Assembly (NCBI RefSeq): GCF_034259325.1
Contig: NZ_JAXIVS010000013.1
Coordinates: 186,001-250,000, forward strand
Source of the DNA: Hyalangium ruber
GTDB taxonomy: Bacteria > Myxococcota > Myxococcia > Myxococcales > Myxococcaceae
Direction: 5' to 3'
DNA: 64,000 nt
Positions 53,185 to 61,577 of the stretch are shown in pieces. The translations under genes were made by a program, and so were the position numbers. The notes under the pieces are model-generated. The model did not search any database. It was not told where the DNA came from and worked only from the letters and a program-made list of their open reading frames with translations. Numbering within the stretch: the first letter of the stretch is position 1; each line of letters opens with the position of its first letter.

Positions 53185-54534
53185 ATGGAGCCGACAGGAG
53201 GCCGTGGGGTGCATCGATCGAGATTGTTGAAGTGGGCCCTGGTGACGCTCGCGCTCGCGGGCTGTGCCACGACGAAGGGGGCGACGGGCACGGAGCCCGT
53301 CCTGGCCATCCGGAATGTCCGCATCTTCGATGGGCAGCGGGTGATCCCCGAGGGCACGGTGGTGGTGAGCGGCGGGAAGATCCTCGCCGTGGGCGCGGAC
53401 GTGAGCCCGCCCGAGGGCGCCGAGGTGCTCGACGGCCAGGGGCAGACGCTGCTGCCCGGCCTCATCGACGCGCACTTCCACGCCGATGGCCCGGACGCCT
53501 ACCGGGCCGCGCTCGCATTTGGCGCCACCACGGTGTTGGACATGTTCGCCCAGCTCTCGTCCGCCGGGGCGCGCACCCCCGTCGAGCAACTGCCCCAGCG
53601 AGGGCCGGACGAGGCGGACAACCTGATGGGGCTGCTCATCACCGCACCGGGCGCGCACGGGACCGAGTATCCCGGTGTCACCGCCCTGACGGCCACCACC
53701 CCACAGGAGTGCGAGGCGGCGGTGGAGCGCGCCGTGGCGGCGGGCTCCCGGTTCATCAAGCTCGTCTACGACTCGGGGGAGTTCATCACCCCGCAGCCCG
53801 TGCCTACCCTGAAGCGCGAGGTGATGGCTGGCTGCATCCAGGCGGCCCATGCGCGAAACCGGATGGTGGTCGTCCACGCCACCACCGCCCGCGAGAGTCG
53901 CGAGACCCTGGAAGCCGGCGTGGATGGGATCGTCCACGGCATCGCAGGCCCGATGCCGGACGACGCCTACCTGCAGCTGCTGGTGCAGCGCGGCGCATTC
54001 GTGGTGCCCACGCTCGCGGTCATCCACGCCGCAGCCGGCCAGGGACACCTGGAGCGGGTGTTGAATGACCAGTTGCTGGAGCCCTACGTGACGCCGAGCA
54101 GCCTTGCCATGCTGAAGCTGACGTTTCCGGAGGGCTTCGGTGCGCTCCTGCGGCCGGATGTGACGCGGCAGTACACCCGGAAGCTGGTGGAGGCGGGCGT
54201 GCCTGTGCTGGCGGGCTCGGACTCCTTCAACCCCGGCGTCACGGTGGGCGCCAGCCTGCACTACGAACTCGAGCTGTTGGTGGAGTCGGGGCTCACACCC
54301 GAGCAGACGTTGGCGGCGGCCACCTCGGTACCCGCCACGGCGTTCCACCTCTCCGATCGGGGCCGCATCGCCCCGGGACTGAGGGCGGATCTGCTGCTCG
54401 TGCGAGGCGACCCCACGAAGGACATCCGGCAGGCCCGAGACATCGTCGGCGTGTGGAAAGAGGGCCGCAGGCTCGATCGTGACGCCTACCGTGCCTCCGT
54501 GGCGGCCGCGCGCGCCCAGGGCACGAAGCCCTGA
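53185..54534 (+). CDS. Amidohydrolase-superfamily lipoprotein
   Basis: The 449-residue protein has a lipoprotein signal (VTLALAGC) and an amidohydrolase (imidazolonepropionase/prolidase-like) TIM barrel. It contains the metal-binding LIDAHFHADG near residue 94, the Lys-containing FIKLVYDSGEF, a VVVHATTARE segment and the Asp in LAGSDSFNPGV near residue 350. The late LLLVRGDPTKDIRQARDI is characteristic of this enzyme class. The enzyme is predicted to hydrolyse a C-N bond in the periplasm, but the substrate is not clear. Placement between two fatty-acid oxidation genes is unusual. ATG 53185 is likely. Confidence 0.85.
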   Translation: MEPTGGRGVHRSRLLKWALVTLALAGCATTKGATGTEPVLAIRNVRIFDGQRVIPEGTVVVSGGKILAVGADVSPPEGAEVLDGQGQTLLPGLIDAHFHADGPDAYRAALAFGATTVLDMFAQLSSAGARTPVEQLPQRGPDEADNLMGLLITAPGAHGTEYPGVTALTATTPQECEAAVERAVAAGSRFIKLVYDSGEFITPQPVPTLKREVMAGCIQAAHARNRMVVVHATTARESRETLEAGVDGIVHGIAGPMPDDAYLQLLVQRGAFVVPTLAVIHAAAGQGHLERVLNDQLLEPYVTPSSLAMLKLTFPEGFGALLRPDVTRQYTRKLVEAGVPVLAGSDSFNPGVTVGASLHYELELLVESGLTPEQTLAAATSVPATAFHLSDRGRIAPGLRADLLLVRGDPTKDIRQARDIVGVWKEGRRLDRDAYRASVAAARAQGTKP

Positions 54535-54635
54535 GGGTGAACGGAAACCGGCGCTCGGACTCCGAGGCTTGTTGTGGGTTTGCGAGGGGCTGGTAACTTC
54601 CGCGCCCCACTTTCGTTCCCCTCCCGAGGAGCCAC

Positions 54636-55412
54636 ATGGCCTACGAGAACATCCGGCTGGAGTCGCAGGGACCCGTCACGACGCTCACGATCGATCGGCC
54701 CAAGGCGCTCAACGCGCTCAACAGCAAGACGCTGCAGGAGATCGAGTCCGCGCTGCAGTCCCTGACCTCCGAAACGCGCGTCCTCATCCTCACGGGAGGA
54801 GGGGAGAAGTCCTTCGTCGCGGGGGCGGACATCGCGGAGATGTCGGCCATCAGCGCCTCGCAGGCGCGGGAGTTCGCGGCGCTGGGCCACCGGGTGATGG
54901 CGGCGCTGGAGTCCCTTCCGTGCGTGACGATCGCGGCGGTGAACGGCTTCGCCCTCGGCGGTGGCTGCGAGCTGGCCCTGGGGTGCGACCTCATCTACGC
55001 CTCGGAGAAGGCGAAGCTGGGGCTGCCCGAGGTGTCGCTGGGCGTCATCCCCGGCTTCGGCGGCACGCAGCGGCTGGCGCGGCTGGTGGGGAAGATGCGG
55101 GCCAAGGAGCTCATCTTCACGGGCGGTCACATTCCGGCCGCACAGGCGAAGGAGTACGGCCTGGTGCTCGAGGTGCTGCCGCCCGAGCAGCTGATGGAGC
55201 ACTGCCGCACCGTGGCCACCAAGATGCTCAAGAACGGCCCGCTCGCTATCTCCCAGGCCAAGCGAGTCATCGAGTTCGGCGCGGACCAGGATCTGCGCGC
55301 GGCCAACGAGCTGGAGCGCCAGGGCTTCGCGGCGCTCTTCGGCTCGGAGGACCAGCGTGAGGGCATGAAGGCGTTCCTGGAGAAGCGCGCCGCCGCCTTC
55401 ACGGGCAAGTAA
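54636..55412 (+). CDS. Enoyl-CoA hydratase
   Basis: The 258-residue crotonase-fold enzyme hydrates trans-2-enoyl-CoA to 3-hydroxyacyl-CoA. It shows the oxyanion-loop segment FVAGADIAEMSAI, GFALGGGCELALGCDLIYAS (in part: GFALGGGCELALGCD) with the first catalytic Glu, and GLPEVSLGVIPGFGGTQRL with the second Glu. Length and motifs match bacterial short-chain enoyl-CoA hydratases. ATG 54636 follows GAGGAGC. It makes a pathway with the 3-hydroxyacyl-CoA dehydrogenase upstream and the acyl-CoA dehydrogenases downstream. Confidence 0.94.
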   Translation: MAYENIRLESQGPVTTLTIDRPKALNALNSKTLQEIESALQSLTSETRVLILTGGGEKSFVAGADIAEMSAISASQAREFAALGHRVMAALESLPCVTIAAVNGFALGGGCELALGCDLIYASEKAKLGLPEVSLGVIPGFGGTQRLARLVGKMRAKELIFTGGHIPAAQAKEYGLVLEVLPPEQLMEHCRTVATKMLKNGPLAISQAKRVIEFGADQDLRAANELERQGFAALFGSEDQREGMKAFLEKRAAAFTGK

Positions 55413-55448
55413 GGCGCCAGGCCGTACGTTCTCTAATAGGCACGGCAA

Positions 55449-55478
55449 CTCGCCCTCGGGGTCGTCCCCGAGGGCGAG
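55449..55478 (+). terminator. Perfect 13-bp terminator hairpin after the enoyl-CoA hydratase
   Basis: The stem CTCGCCCTCGGGG pairs perfectly with CCCCGAGGGCGAG around a TCGT loop. It starts 36 bases past the stop. It is followed by a few T residues (TATTCC) rather than a long run. This is the clearest terminator in the window. It separates the upstream group from the acyl-CoA dehydrogenases. Confidence 0.8.
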
Positions 55479-55539
55479 CGCTATTCCCCTCGGGCGCGGC
55501 CCATACTATGGAGACCGGCCAAATTTCCTCAGGAGTGCC

Positions 55540-56682
55540 ATGAACTTCGAGCTGACCGACGTCCAGCGCGAGATCCAGCGGATGTGTCGCGAGTTCGCCG
55601 CGCGCGAGCTCATCCCGAATGCCCGGAAGTGGGACGAGACCCACGCGTGGCCCACCGAGGCGGTGAAGAAGCTGGCGGAGCTGGCGCTGCTGGGCGTGGC
55701 GGTGCCGGAGCAGTACGGCGGCGCCGGGCTGGACAACGTCTGCTACGCCATCGCCATGGAGGAGATCAGCCGCGGCTGTGCCTCCACGGGCGTCATCATG
55801 AGCGTGAACAACTCGCTCTACTGCGATCCGGTGATGAAGTTCGGCACCGAGGAGCAGAAGGAGCAGTTCCTCAAGCCCTTCGCGAGCGGCCAGAAGCTGG
55901 GCTGCTTCGGCCTGACGGAGCCCGAGGCGGGCAGCGACGCGGCGGCGCAGAAGACGGTCGCGGTGCGCCGGGGCGACGAGTACGTCATCAACGGCTCGAA
56001 GAACTGGATCACCAACGGCCCGAAGGCGGACGCCATCGTCCTGTTCACGATGACGAACAAGGAGGCCGGCCACAAGGGCATCACCACGTTCGTGGTGCCC
56101 ACGAACACGCCGGGCTTCACCCGCGCCGAGCCGGACAAGAAGATGGGCATCAGCGCGGCGCACTCCTGCTCCATGTTCTTCGAGGACATGCGCGTGCCGG
56201 CGAAGTACATGCTGGGCAAGGAGGGCGACGGCTTCAAGATCGCCATGAGCACGCTGGACGGCGGGCGCATCGGCATCGCGGCGCAGGCGCTGGGCATCGC
56301 CCGGGCGGCGTTCGAGGAGGCGGTGCGCTACTCGGGCGAGCGCAAGACGTTCGGCAAGCCCATCCGCGACCACCAGGCCATCCAGTTCATGCTGGCGGAC
56401 ATGGCCACGGAGATCGACGCGGCGCGGCTGTTGGTCCACCAGGCGGCGGTGCTCAAGGACAAGGGCGTGCGCCACAGCGTGGAGAGCTCGATGGCGAAGC
56501 TGTACGCCAGCGAGATGGCCAGCCGGGTGGCGAACAAGGCGCTGCAGGTCCATGGCGGCATGGGCTACAGCAAGGAGATGGACGCCGAGCGCCACGTGCG
56601 CGACGCGCGCATCACCGAGATCTACGAGGGGACGAGCGAGATCCAGCGCATCGTCATCTCGGCCAACCTGCTGAAGGAGTAG
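55540..56682 (+). CDS. Acyl-CoA dehydrogenase
   Basis: The 380-residue flavoenzyme introduces the 2,3 double bond into acyl-CoA, passing electrons to ETF. It has the signatures CFGLTEPEAGSDAAAQKT (in part: GLTEPEAGSDAAA), WITNGPKADAIVLF, GRIGIAAQALGIARAA, and the catalytic Glu in EIYEGTSEIQRIVIS. Its length is usual for the short-chain/butyryl group. The ATG at 55540 follows AGGAGTGCC. It is followed by a TonB-like protein and a second acyl-CoA dehydrogenase on the same strand. A TACTAT box at 55504-55509 may be a -10 element for this unit. Confidence 0.94.
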   Translation: MNFELTDVQREIQRMCREFAARELIPNARKWDETHAWPTEAVKKLAELALLGVAVPEQYGGAGLDNVCYAIAMEEISRGCASTGVIMSVNNSLYCDPVMKFGTEEQKEQFLKPFASGQKLGCFGLTEPEAGSDAAAQKTVAVRRGDEYVINGSKNWITNGPKADAIVLFTMTNKEAGHKGITTFVVPTNTPGFTRAEPDKKMGISAAHSCSMFFEDMRVPAKYMLGKEGDGFKIAMSTLDGGRIGIAAQALGIARAAFEEAVRYSGERKTFGKPIRDHQAIQFMLADMATEIDAARLLVHQAAVLKDKGVRHSVESSMAKLYASEMASRVANKALQVHGGMGYSKEMDAERHVRDARITEIYEGTSEIQRIVISANLLKE

Positions 56683-56687
56683 GGCGC

Positions 56688-57119
56688 ATGAGGCGGTCCT
56701 TCGTCGCGATGATGGTGCTGGCCTCCACGGTGGCGCTCGCCCAGGGCGAGCCCGGCTCGAAGCCGTCCAAGGGGGCACGGAAGAAGGCGCCGGCGGAGCT
56801 GGACGTGAGCCGGATGCCCTTCTCTCCGGACTCGATCCAGCAGGTGATGATCCACCACAAGGGGAAGATCCAGGCCTGCTACGAGGACACGATGGCGGAG
56901 AAGGACAAGAAGGTGGAGGGCAAGCTGATGACGTCCTTCACCATCACCGCCTCGGGCCTGGTGAAGGACGCCAAGGTGCTGAAGAAGGGCACCACGCTCA
57001 AGGACAGCGAGCTGCATGACTGCGTGGTGGCGGTGCTGACGGCGCTGACCTTCCCCCAGCCGCCGGACGGCATGGACCACCCCATCGAGTATCCGTTCAA
57101 CCTCAAGGCCATCGAGTAG
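56688..57119 (+). CDS. AgmX/PglI C-terminal-domain protein (TonB-like, exported)
   Basis: The 143-residue protein has a signal peptide (SFVAMMVLASTVALAQG). The rest is a TonB-C-like domain of the AgmX/PglI type: IQQVMIHHKGKIQACYEDTM (in part: IHHKGKIQACYED), VEGKLMTSFTITASGLVKDA (in part: FTITASGLVKDA) and LHDCVVAVLTALTFPQPP with the second conserved Cys. This domain is widespread in myxobacterial gliding and envelope proteins and probably binds envelope partners; the precise role is unknown. It lies between two acyl-CoA dehydrogenase genes, 5 bases after the first and 11 bases before the second. Confidence 0.82.
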   Translation: MRRSFVAMMVLASTVALAQGEPGSKPSKGARKKAPAELDVSRMPFSPDSIQQVMIHHKGKIQACYEDTMAEKDKKVEGKLMTSFTITASGLVKDAKVLKKGTTLKDSELHDCVVAVLTALTFPQPPDGMDHPIEYPFNLKAIE

Positions 57120-57130
57120 GACTCCACACC

Positions 57131-58276
57131 GTGAACCTCGAGCTGACCGAGACCCAGACGCTCATCCGCGACACCGCGCGCAAGTTCGCCAAGGAGCGGG
57201 TCGCCCCCCGGGCGCGCACCATCGACCGGGAGGAGTACTTCCCCACGGAGCTCTTCAAGGAGCTCGGGGAGGTGGGCCTGCTGGGGGTGAACATCCCCGC
57301 GCGCTACGGCGGCTCGGAGGCCGGGGTGGTCTCCTACGCGCTGGCGATGATGGAGGTTTCGGCGGCGTGTGCCTCGACGTCGGTGGCGATGGCCGTGACG
57401 AACATGTGCGCGGAGCTGATCAACGCGTACGGCACGGACGCGCAGCGCGAGAAGTTCGTCACGAAGCTGGCCTCGGGCGAGGCGATCGTGGGCTCGTTCG
57501 CGCTCTCGGAGCCCCATGCGGGCTCGGATCCGGGCGCGCTGCTGACCTCGGCGGTGCGCAAGGGCGACAAGTGGGTGCTCAACGGCAGCAAGCAGTGGAT
57601 CACCTCGGGCGCGTACGCGGGGGTGATGGTGGTGTGGGCGCGCACGTCTCCGGCGGGCAACAAGGGCCTGTCGGCCTTCATCGTCGAGGGCGGGACCAAG
57701 GGCCTCATCATCGGCAAGCATGAGGACAAGATGGGCTTGCGGGCCTCGAACACGGTGAGCCTGACGTTCGAGGACTGCGAGATCCCGGCGGACCAGATCC
57801 TGGGCAAGGAAGGCGACGGGTTCAAGCTGGCGATGGTGGCCCTGGACGGCGGCCGCATCGGCATTGCTTCCCAGGCGTGCGGGGTGGCGCGGGCAGCGCT
57901 GGACGCCTCGGTGCGCTACACGAAGGACCGCAAGGCGTTCGGGCAGGCGGTGGCGGAGTTCCAGGCGCCGCGCTTCATGATGGCGGACATGAAGGTGCAG
58001 CTCGCGGCGGCGGAGTTGCTGACGTTCCGCGCGGCGCACCTCAAGGAGAACGGCAAGCCGTTCACCCGCGAGGCCTCGATGGCGAAGCTGTACGCCAGCG
58101 AGATGGCCAACCGCGTCTGCGACAAGGCCGTGCAGCTGCACGGCGGCTACGGCTACATCGACGAGTTTCCGGTGGAGCGCTACTTCCGGGATGCCCGCGT
58201 GCAGACCATCTACGAGGGCACCAGCGAGATCCAGCGGATGGTGATCGCCCGGGAGACGTTCAAGCTCTTCTCCTGA
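57131..58276 (+). CDS. Second acyl-CoA dehydrogenase
   Basis: The 381-residue paralogue shows the same core as its neighbour: FALSEPHAGSDPGALLT in part, WITSGAYAGVMVVWA, GRIGIASQACGVARAA and the catalytic Glu in IYEGTSEIQRMVIA. The two are clearly homologous but diverged, so they are likely to prefer different acyl-CoA substrates. The GTG start at 57131 has only a weak ribosome site. It is the last gene of the plus-strand group, ending 12 bases before the convergent ABC permease gene. Confidence 0.93.
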   Translation: MNLELTETQTLIRDTARKFAKERVAPRARTIDREEYFPTELFKELGEVGLLGVNIPARYGGSEAGVVSYALAMMEVSAACASTSVAMAVTNMCAELINAYGTDAQREKFVTKLASGEAIVGSFALSEPHAGSDPGALLTSAVRKGDKWVLNGSKQWITSGAYAGVMVVWARTSPAGNKGLSAFIVEGGTKGLIIGKHEDKMGLRASNTVSLTFEDCEIPADQILGKEGDGFKLAMVALDGGRIGIASQACGVARAALDASVRYTKDRKAFGQAVAEFQAPRFMMADMKVQLAAAELLTFRAAHLKENGKPFTREASMAKLYASEMANRVCDKAVQLHGGYGYIDEFPVERYFRDARVQTIYEGTSEIQRMVIARETFKLFS

Positions 58277-58288
58277 GCGACCGTCGAC

Positions 58289-59113
58289 CTAGCCCTTCAC
58301 CGCGCCCGCGGTGAGGCCCGAGACGATCTTCCGCTGGAAGATCAGCACCAGCACCACGAGCGGCACGGTGACGATGACCGAGGCGGCCATGATGAGGCCC
58401 CACGGGGTCTCGAAGGCGCTGCCGCCGCTGAACAGCGCGATGGCCACCGGCACCGTCCGCACGCTGTCGGACTGGGTGAAGGTGAGCGCGAAGAGGAACT
58501 CGTTCCACGCCGCGATGAACGCCAGCAGTCCCGTCGTGGCCATGGCGGGCCCCAAGAGCGGCAGGAACACGCGGGTGAGGATGGTCCATGGCGTGGCCCC
58601 GTCCACGATGGCCGCCTCCTCCAGCTCCTTGGGCAGCTCGCGCATGAACGTCGTCAGCACCCAGACCGTGAAGGGCAGGGTGAGGATCAGGTTGGAGAGC
58701 GCCAGGGCCGGCAGCTTGTTGTAGAGCCCCAGCCAGCGCACCAGCTCGAACATGCCCGACAGCACGGCGATCTGCGGGAACATGGACACGCCGAGCACCG
58801 CCAGCAGCAGCGCCTTACGCCCCCGGAACTCGATGCGCGCCAGCGCGAACGAGGCCGTCAGCCCCAGCAGCAGCGAGGCCACCACCACCGCCGTGGCGAC
58901 GATGACCGAGTTGAGGATGTTCTGCCCGAAGGGCTGCGCCTCGAAGACCGCCGTGTAGTTGCTCCAGGCGGGTTGCTTGGGCCAGGGATCCACTTCGAAC
59001 AGCTCGCTGCCCGTCTTCAGCGACGTGACGATCGCCCAGTAGAACGGGAACAGCGTGTAGACGGCGATGAACGCCAGCAGCAGCCAGAACGCGATCTTCT
59101 TGACCCAGCGCAT
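58289..59113 (-). CDS. Sugar ABC transporter permease (MalG type)
   Basis: The 274-residue inner-membrane permease has six hydrophobic segments. The EAA-loop, which contacts the ATPase, is ELPKELEEAAIVDGATPWTI (in part: ELEEAAIVDGATPW) with the conserved Gly. N-terminal sequence FPFYWAIVTSLKTGSEL (in part) is typical of MalG-like proteins. It is the third gene of a carbohydrate importer operon transcribed from the binding protein, 3 bases after the MalF-type gene. The ATPase gene is not in the operon. Confidence 0.93.
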   Translation of the reverse strand: MRWVKKIAFWLLLAFIAVYTLFPFYWAIVTSLKTGSELFEVDPWPKQPAWSNYTAVFEAQPFGQNILNSVIVATAVVVASLLLGLTASFALARIEFRGRKALLLAVLGVSMFPQIAVLSGMFELVRWLGLYNKLPALALSNLILTLPFTVWVLTTFMRELPKELEEAAIVDGATPWTILTRVFLPLLGPAMATTGLLAFIAAWNEFLFALTFTQSDSVRTVPVAIALFSGGSAFETPWGLIMAASVIVTVPLVVLVLIFQRKIVSGLTAGAVKG

Positions 59114-59116
59114 GGC

Positions 59117-60070
59117 TCAGGCCTCCTCGCCCAGCTTCACCCGGCCCACCACCATGTAGACGGCGGTGAACAGGGCGATGAGCGCGAACAACAGCGATGC
59201 GGATGCGGACCCGACACCTATCTCCTGGTACTCGAACATCCGCTGCCGCGCGTAGCCAGCCATGGGCATGGTGTCCGTGCTACCGCCGGTGAGCACGAAG
59301 AACACATCGAACACGCGCAGCGCGTCCAGCATGCGGAAGATGATGGCCACCAGCAGCGGCCCTTTCAGCACCGGCAGGGTGATCTGGAAGAAGACCCGGA
59401 TGGGCCCCGCGCCGTCGATGCGCGCCGCCTCGTACATGTCCTCGGGCAGCATCTGCAGCGCCGCGAGGATCAGCAGCGCCATGAAGGGCGTCGTCTTCCA
59501 CACGTCCACGGCCACCACCGCCGCGAACGACAGCCCTGACTCGGCGATCCACGCCAGCGGCTCGTCGATGACTCCCAGGTACATGAGGATCGCGTTGATG
59601 ACGCCGTAGCTGTCATTGAACATCCACCCCCACATCCTCGCGGAGACGACGGTGGGAATGGCCCACGGCACCAGCACCGCGGCGCGGAGCAGCGCCCGGC
59701 CGCGGAACTTGGCGTGCAGGGCCATGGCGACGACCAGGCCCAGCACCGTCTCGAGGAACACGGACAGGAAGGCGAACCGGAAGGTGGTCCACACCGTGGT
59801 CCACCAGTCCGAGTCCTCCAGCACCGTCCGCAGGCTCTCCAGCCCCACGAACTGAGAGGCCGTCATGTCCGTCAGGTTCGCGTCCGTGAACGAGAACCAG
59901 AAGGTGCGAGCCAATGGCCAGCCCGCGACCAACACCATCGCCACCAGGGTGGGAGTCAGGAACAACCATGCCGCGCGGGTGCGCTGGCGCGTGAGCGCCG
60001 AGGCGCGATCCGTGGGCCCGGGAGCGCCCGTGGCCGCGCTGGCTGCGATAGGAGTCGTGGGGCTGGCCAT
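59117..60070 (-). CDS. Sugar ABC transporter permease (MalF type)
   Basis: The 317-residue permease has six membrane segments. The EAA loop is LQMLPEDMYEAARIDGAGPI (in part: MYEAARIDGAGP). AWLFLTPTLVAMVLVAGWPL near the start is a usual feature of the family. The N-terminal 30 residues are polar and low-complexity. It pairs with the MalG-type permease to form the channel and receives sugar from the binding protein. The gene lies 14 bases after the binding-protein gene. Confidence 0.93.
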   Translation of the reverse strand: MASPTTPIAASAATGAPGPTDRASALTRQRTRAAWLFLTPTLVAMVLVAGWPLARTFWFSFTDANLTDMTASQFVGLESLRTVLEDSDWWTTVWTTFRFAFLSVFLETVLGLVVAMALHAKFRGRALLRAAVLVPWAIPTVVSARMWGWMFNDSYGVINAILMYLGVIDEPLAWIAESGLSFAAVVAVDVWKTTPFMALLILAALQMLPEDMYEAARIDGAGPIRVFFQITLPVLKGPLLVAIIFRMLDALRVFDVFFVLTGGSTDTMPMAGYARQRMFEYQEIGVGSASASLLFALIALFTAVYMVVGRVKLGEEA

Positions 60071-60084
60071 GGTTCAGCGCCTCC

Positions 60085-61353
60085 TCACTGCCACTTGCCG
60101 TCCTTGCCCAGCTTCTTGATCTTCTCCTCCGCCTTCTTCAGCTGGTCGGTCGCCTTGCCCTTGCCGGAGAGCGTGGCGTAGACGGCGTTGCGGAACTCGG
60201 TGCTCACCTGGTTGTACTTCGCACCGGTGATCGTCGGCCGCGGCACCGCGTTGACGAAGGTGTTGTACAGCTCGCCGATGAAGGGGTTGGCCTTGAGCAG
60301 CTCCGCGTCCTTGTAGAGGCTCATGATGGTGGGGTTGAACGAGGCCACCAGCGCGCGGCGCTTCTGCTCCTCGGGGCCCGTCAGGTACTTCACCAGGTCC
60401 GCCGCCAGCTGCGGGTTCTTCGAGTACTTCGACACGCCCAGCTGCCAGCCGCCCAGCGTACCGGTGGACTTGCCCTCCGCGCCGCCCTTGGGCAGCGCCA
60501 TCACGCCCACCTTGCCCGCGATCGGGCTGTCCTTCGCGTTGGCCAGCGCCCAGGCGTACGGCCAGTTGCGCATGAACACCGCGTCGCCCTTCTGGAACAC
60601 GCCGCGCGCGCCTTCCTCCTCGTAGGACAGCACGCCCTTGGGCGCTACGTTGCCGATCAGCCCCGCGAAGAAGTCGATGGCCTCCGCGGCCTTGGGGTTG
60701 TTGAGGGTGACCTGGCCCTTGGCGTCCACGATCGTGCCGCCGCCGAAGGAGTCCACCCACTCCAGCGCGTTGCACGTCAGGCCCTCGTACGCCTTGCCCT
60801 GGAAGACGTAGCCCACCAGCTTGGCGTTGCCGCCCTTCTTCTCGGCATCCACCACCGTCTTGGCCGTCTGGGCCAATTCCTGCCACGTGGTGGGCGGCTT
60901 CTGCCCGTGCTTCTCCAGCAAGTCCTTGCGGTAGTAGAGGAGCCCCGCGTCGGTGAACCACGGGATGGCGATCAGCTTGCCATTGACTGTGTTGTTCTTA
61001 ACAATTGGCTGGAAGTGCTGTTGGAGCACCTCCGCCGGGAAGTAGGGCGTCAGGTCCACGAAGTGGTTGGCCACGATGCCGGGCCACACCACGTCGATGC
61101 GCACCACGTCCAGATCCGAGGAGCCCGCGGCCAGCAATTGCTGGAACTGCGCCAGCTGCTGCCCCGCGTCGGTGGGCACGCTCATGAGCTCCACGGTGTG
61201 GCCGGTCTTCTTCGCCCAGGCCTCCGCGCCCTGCTTGCAGACATCCGCCTCCTGCCCCACGGAACCGCAAGCGATGACGAGCTTCTCGGCCAGAGCCAGG
61301 CCCGGGGTAACGAGCGTTACCGCGGCGGCGAGTCCTGCCAGTGCCTTCTTCAT
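60085..61353 (-). CDS. Sugar ABC transporter solute-binding protein (family 1)
   Basis: The 422-residue periplasmic protein has a signal peptide (ALAGLAAAVTLVTPGLALA). Family-1 binding-protein landmarks are AAGSSDLDVVRIDVVWPGIV in part, AIPWFTDAGLLYYRKDLLEK (in part: FTDAGLLYYRKDLL), TWQELAQTAKTVV and GTLGGWQLGVSKYSK. Trehalose/maltose-like binding proteins have a similar arrangement, but the sugar is not known. ATG 61353 follows GAGGGAGGG. It is divergent from the porin gene, which suggests import of the same oligosaccharide through the outer membrane. Confidence 0.93.
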   Translation of the reverse strand: MKKALAGLAAAVTLVTPGLALAEKLVIACGSVGQEADVCKQGAEAWAKKTGHTVELMSVPTDAGQQLAQFQQLLAAGSSDLDVVRIDVVWPGIVANHFVDLTPYFPAEVLQQHFQPIVKNNTVNGKLIAIPWFTDAGLLYYRKDLLEKHGQKPPTTWQELAQTAKTVVDAEKKGGNAKLVGYVFQGKAYEGLTCNALEWVDSFGGGTIVDAKGQVTLNNPKAAEAIDFFAGLIGNVAPKGVLSYEEEGARGVFQKGDAVFMRNWPYAWALANAKDSPIAGKVGVMALPKGGAEGKSTGTLGGWQLGVSKYSKNPQLAADLVKYLTGPEEQKRRALVASFNPTIMSLYKDAELLKANPFIGELYNTFVNAVPRPTITGAKYNQVSTEFRNAVYATLSGKGKATDQLKKAEEKIKKLGKDGKWQ

Positions 61354-61472
61354 TGCGTATGTCCCTCCCTCGAAGCGCCCCGGTTCTGGAGCGCGTCCCC
61401 ACGAGCAGCGTCTGCCTTCACGCACCCGTGGGCCGCGCCCCCCGTACCACGGTTTCTCGCTGATCAAGAGGC

Positions 61473-61501
61473 TTGAATATGGCAACTATTAGGTTTTATG
61501 A
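61473..61501 (+). promoter_or_regulatory. Possible promoter for the porin gene in an AT-rich island
   Basis: TTGAAT at 61473-61478 and TTATGA at 61496-61501 are 17 bases apart, about 76 bases upstream of the porin start. The island 61470-61500 is the most AT-rich place in the divergent spacer, so a promoter for the ABC operon may overlap it on the other strand. The -10 match is poor. Confidence 0.3.
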
Positions 61502-61577
61502 GGGCCCCGGAATGTGAGTCCTACCAGGGGGAGCCTCTTCCCACTGGCTTACTCCTCACATCCTCCGGAGCTAGATC

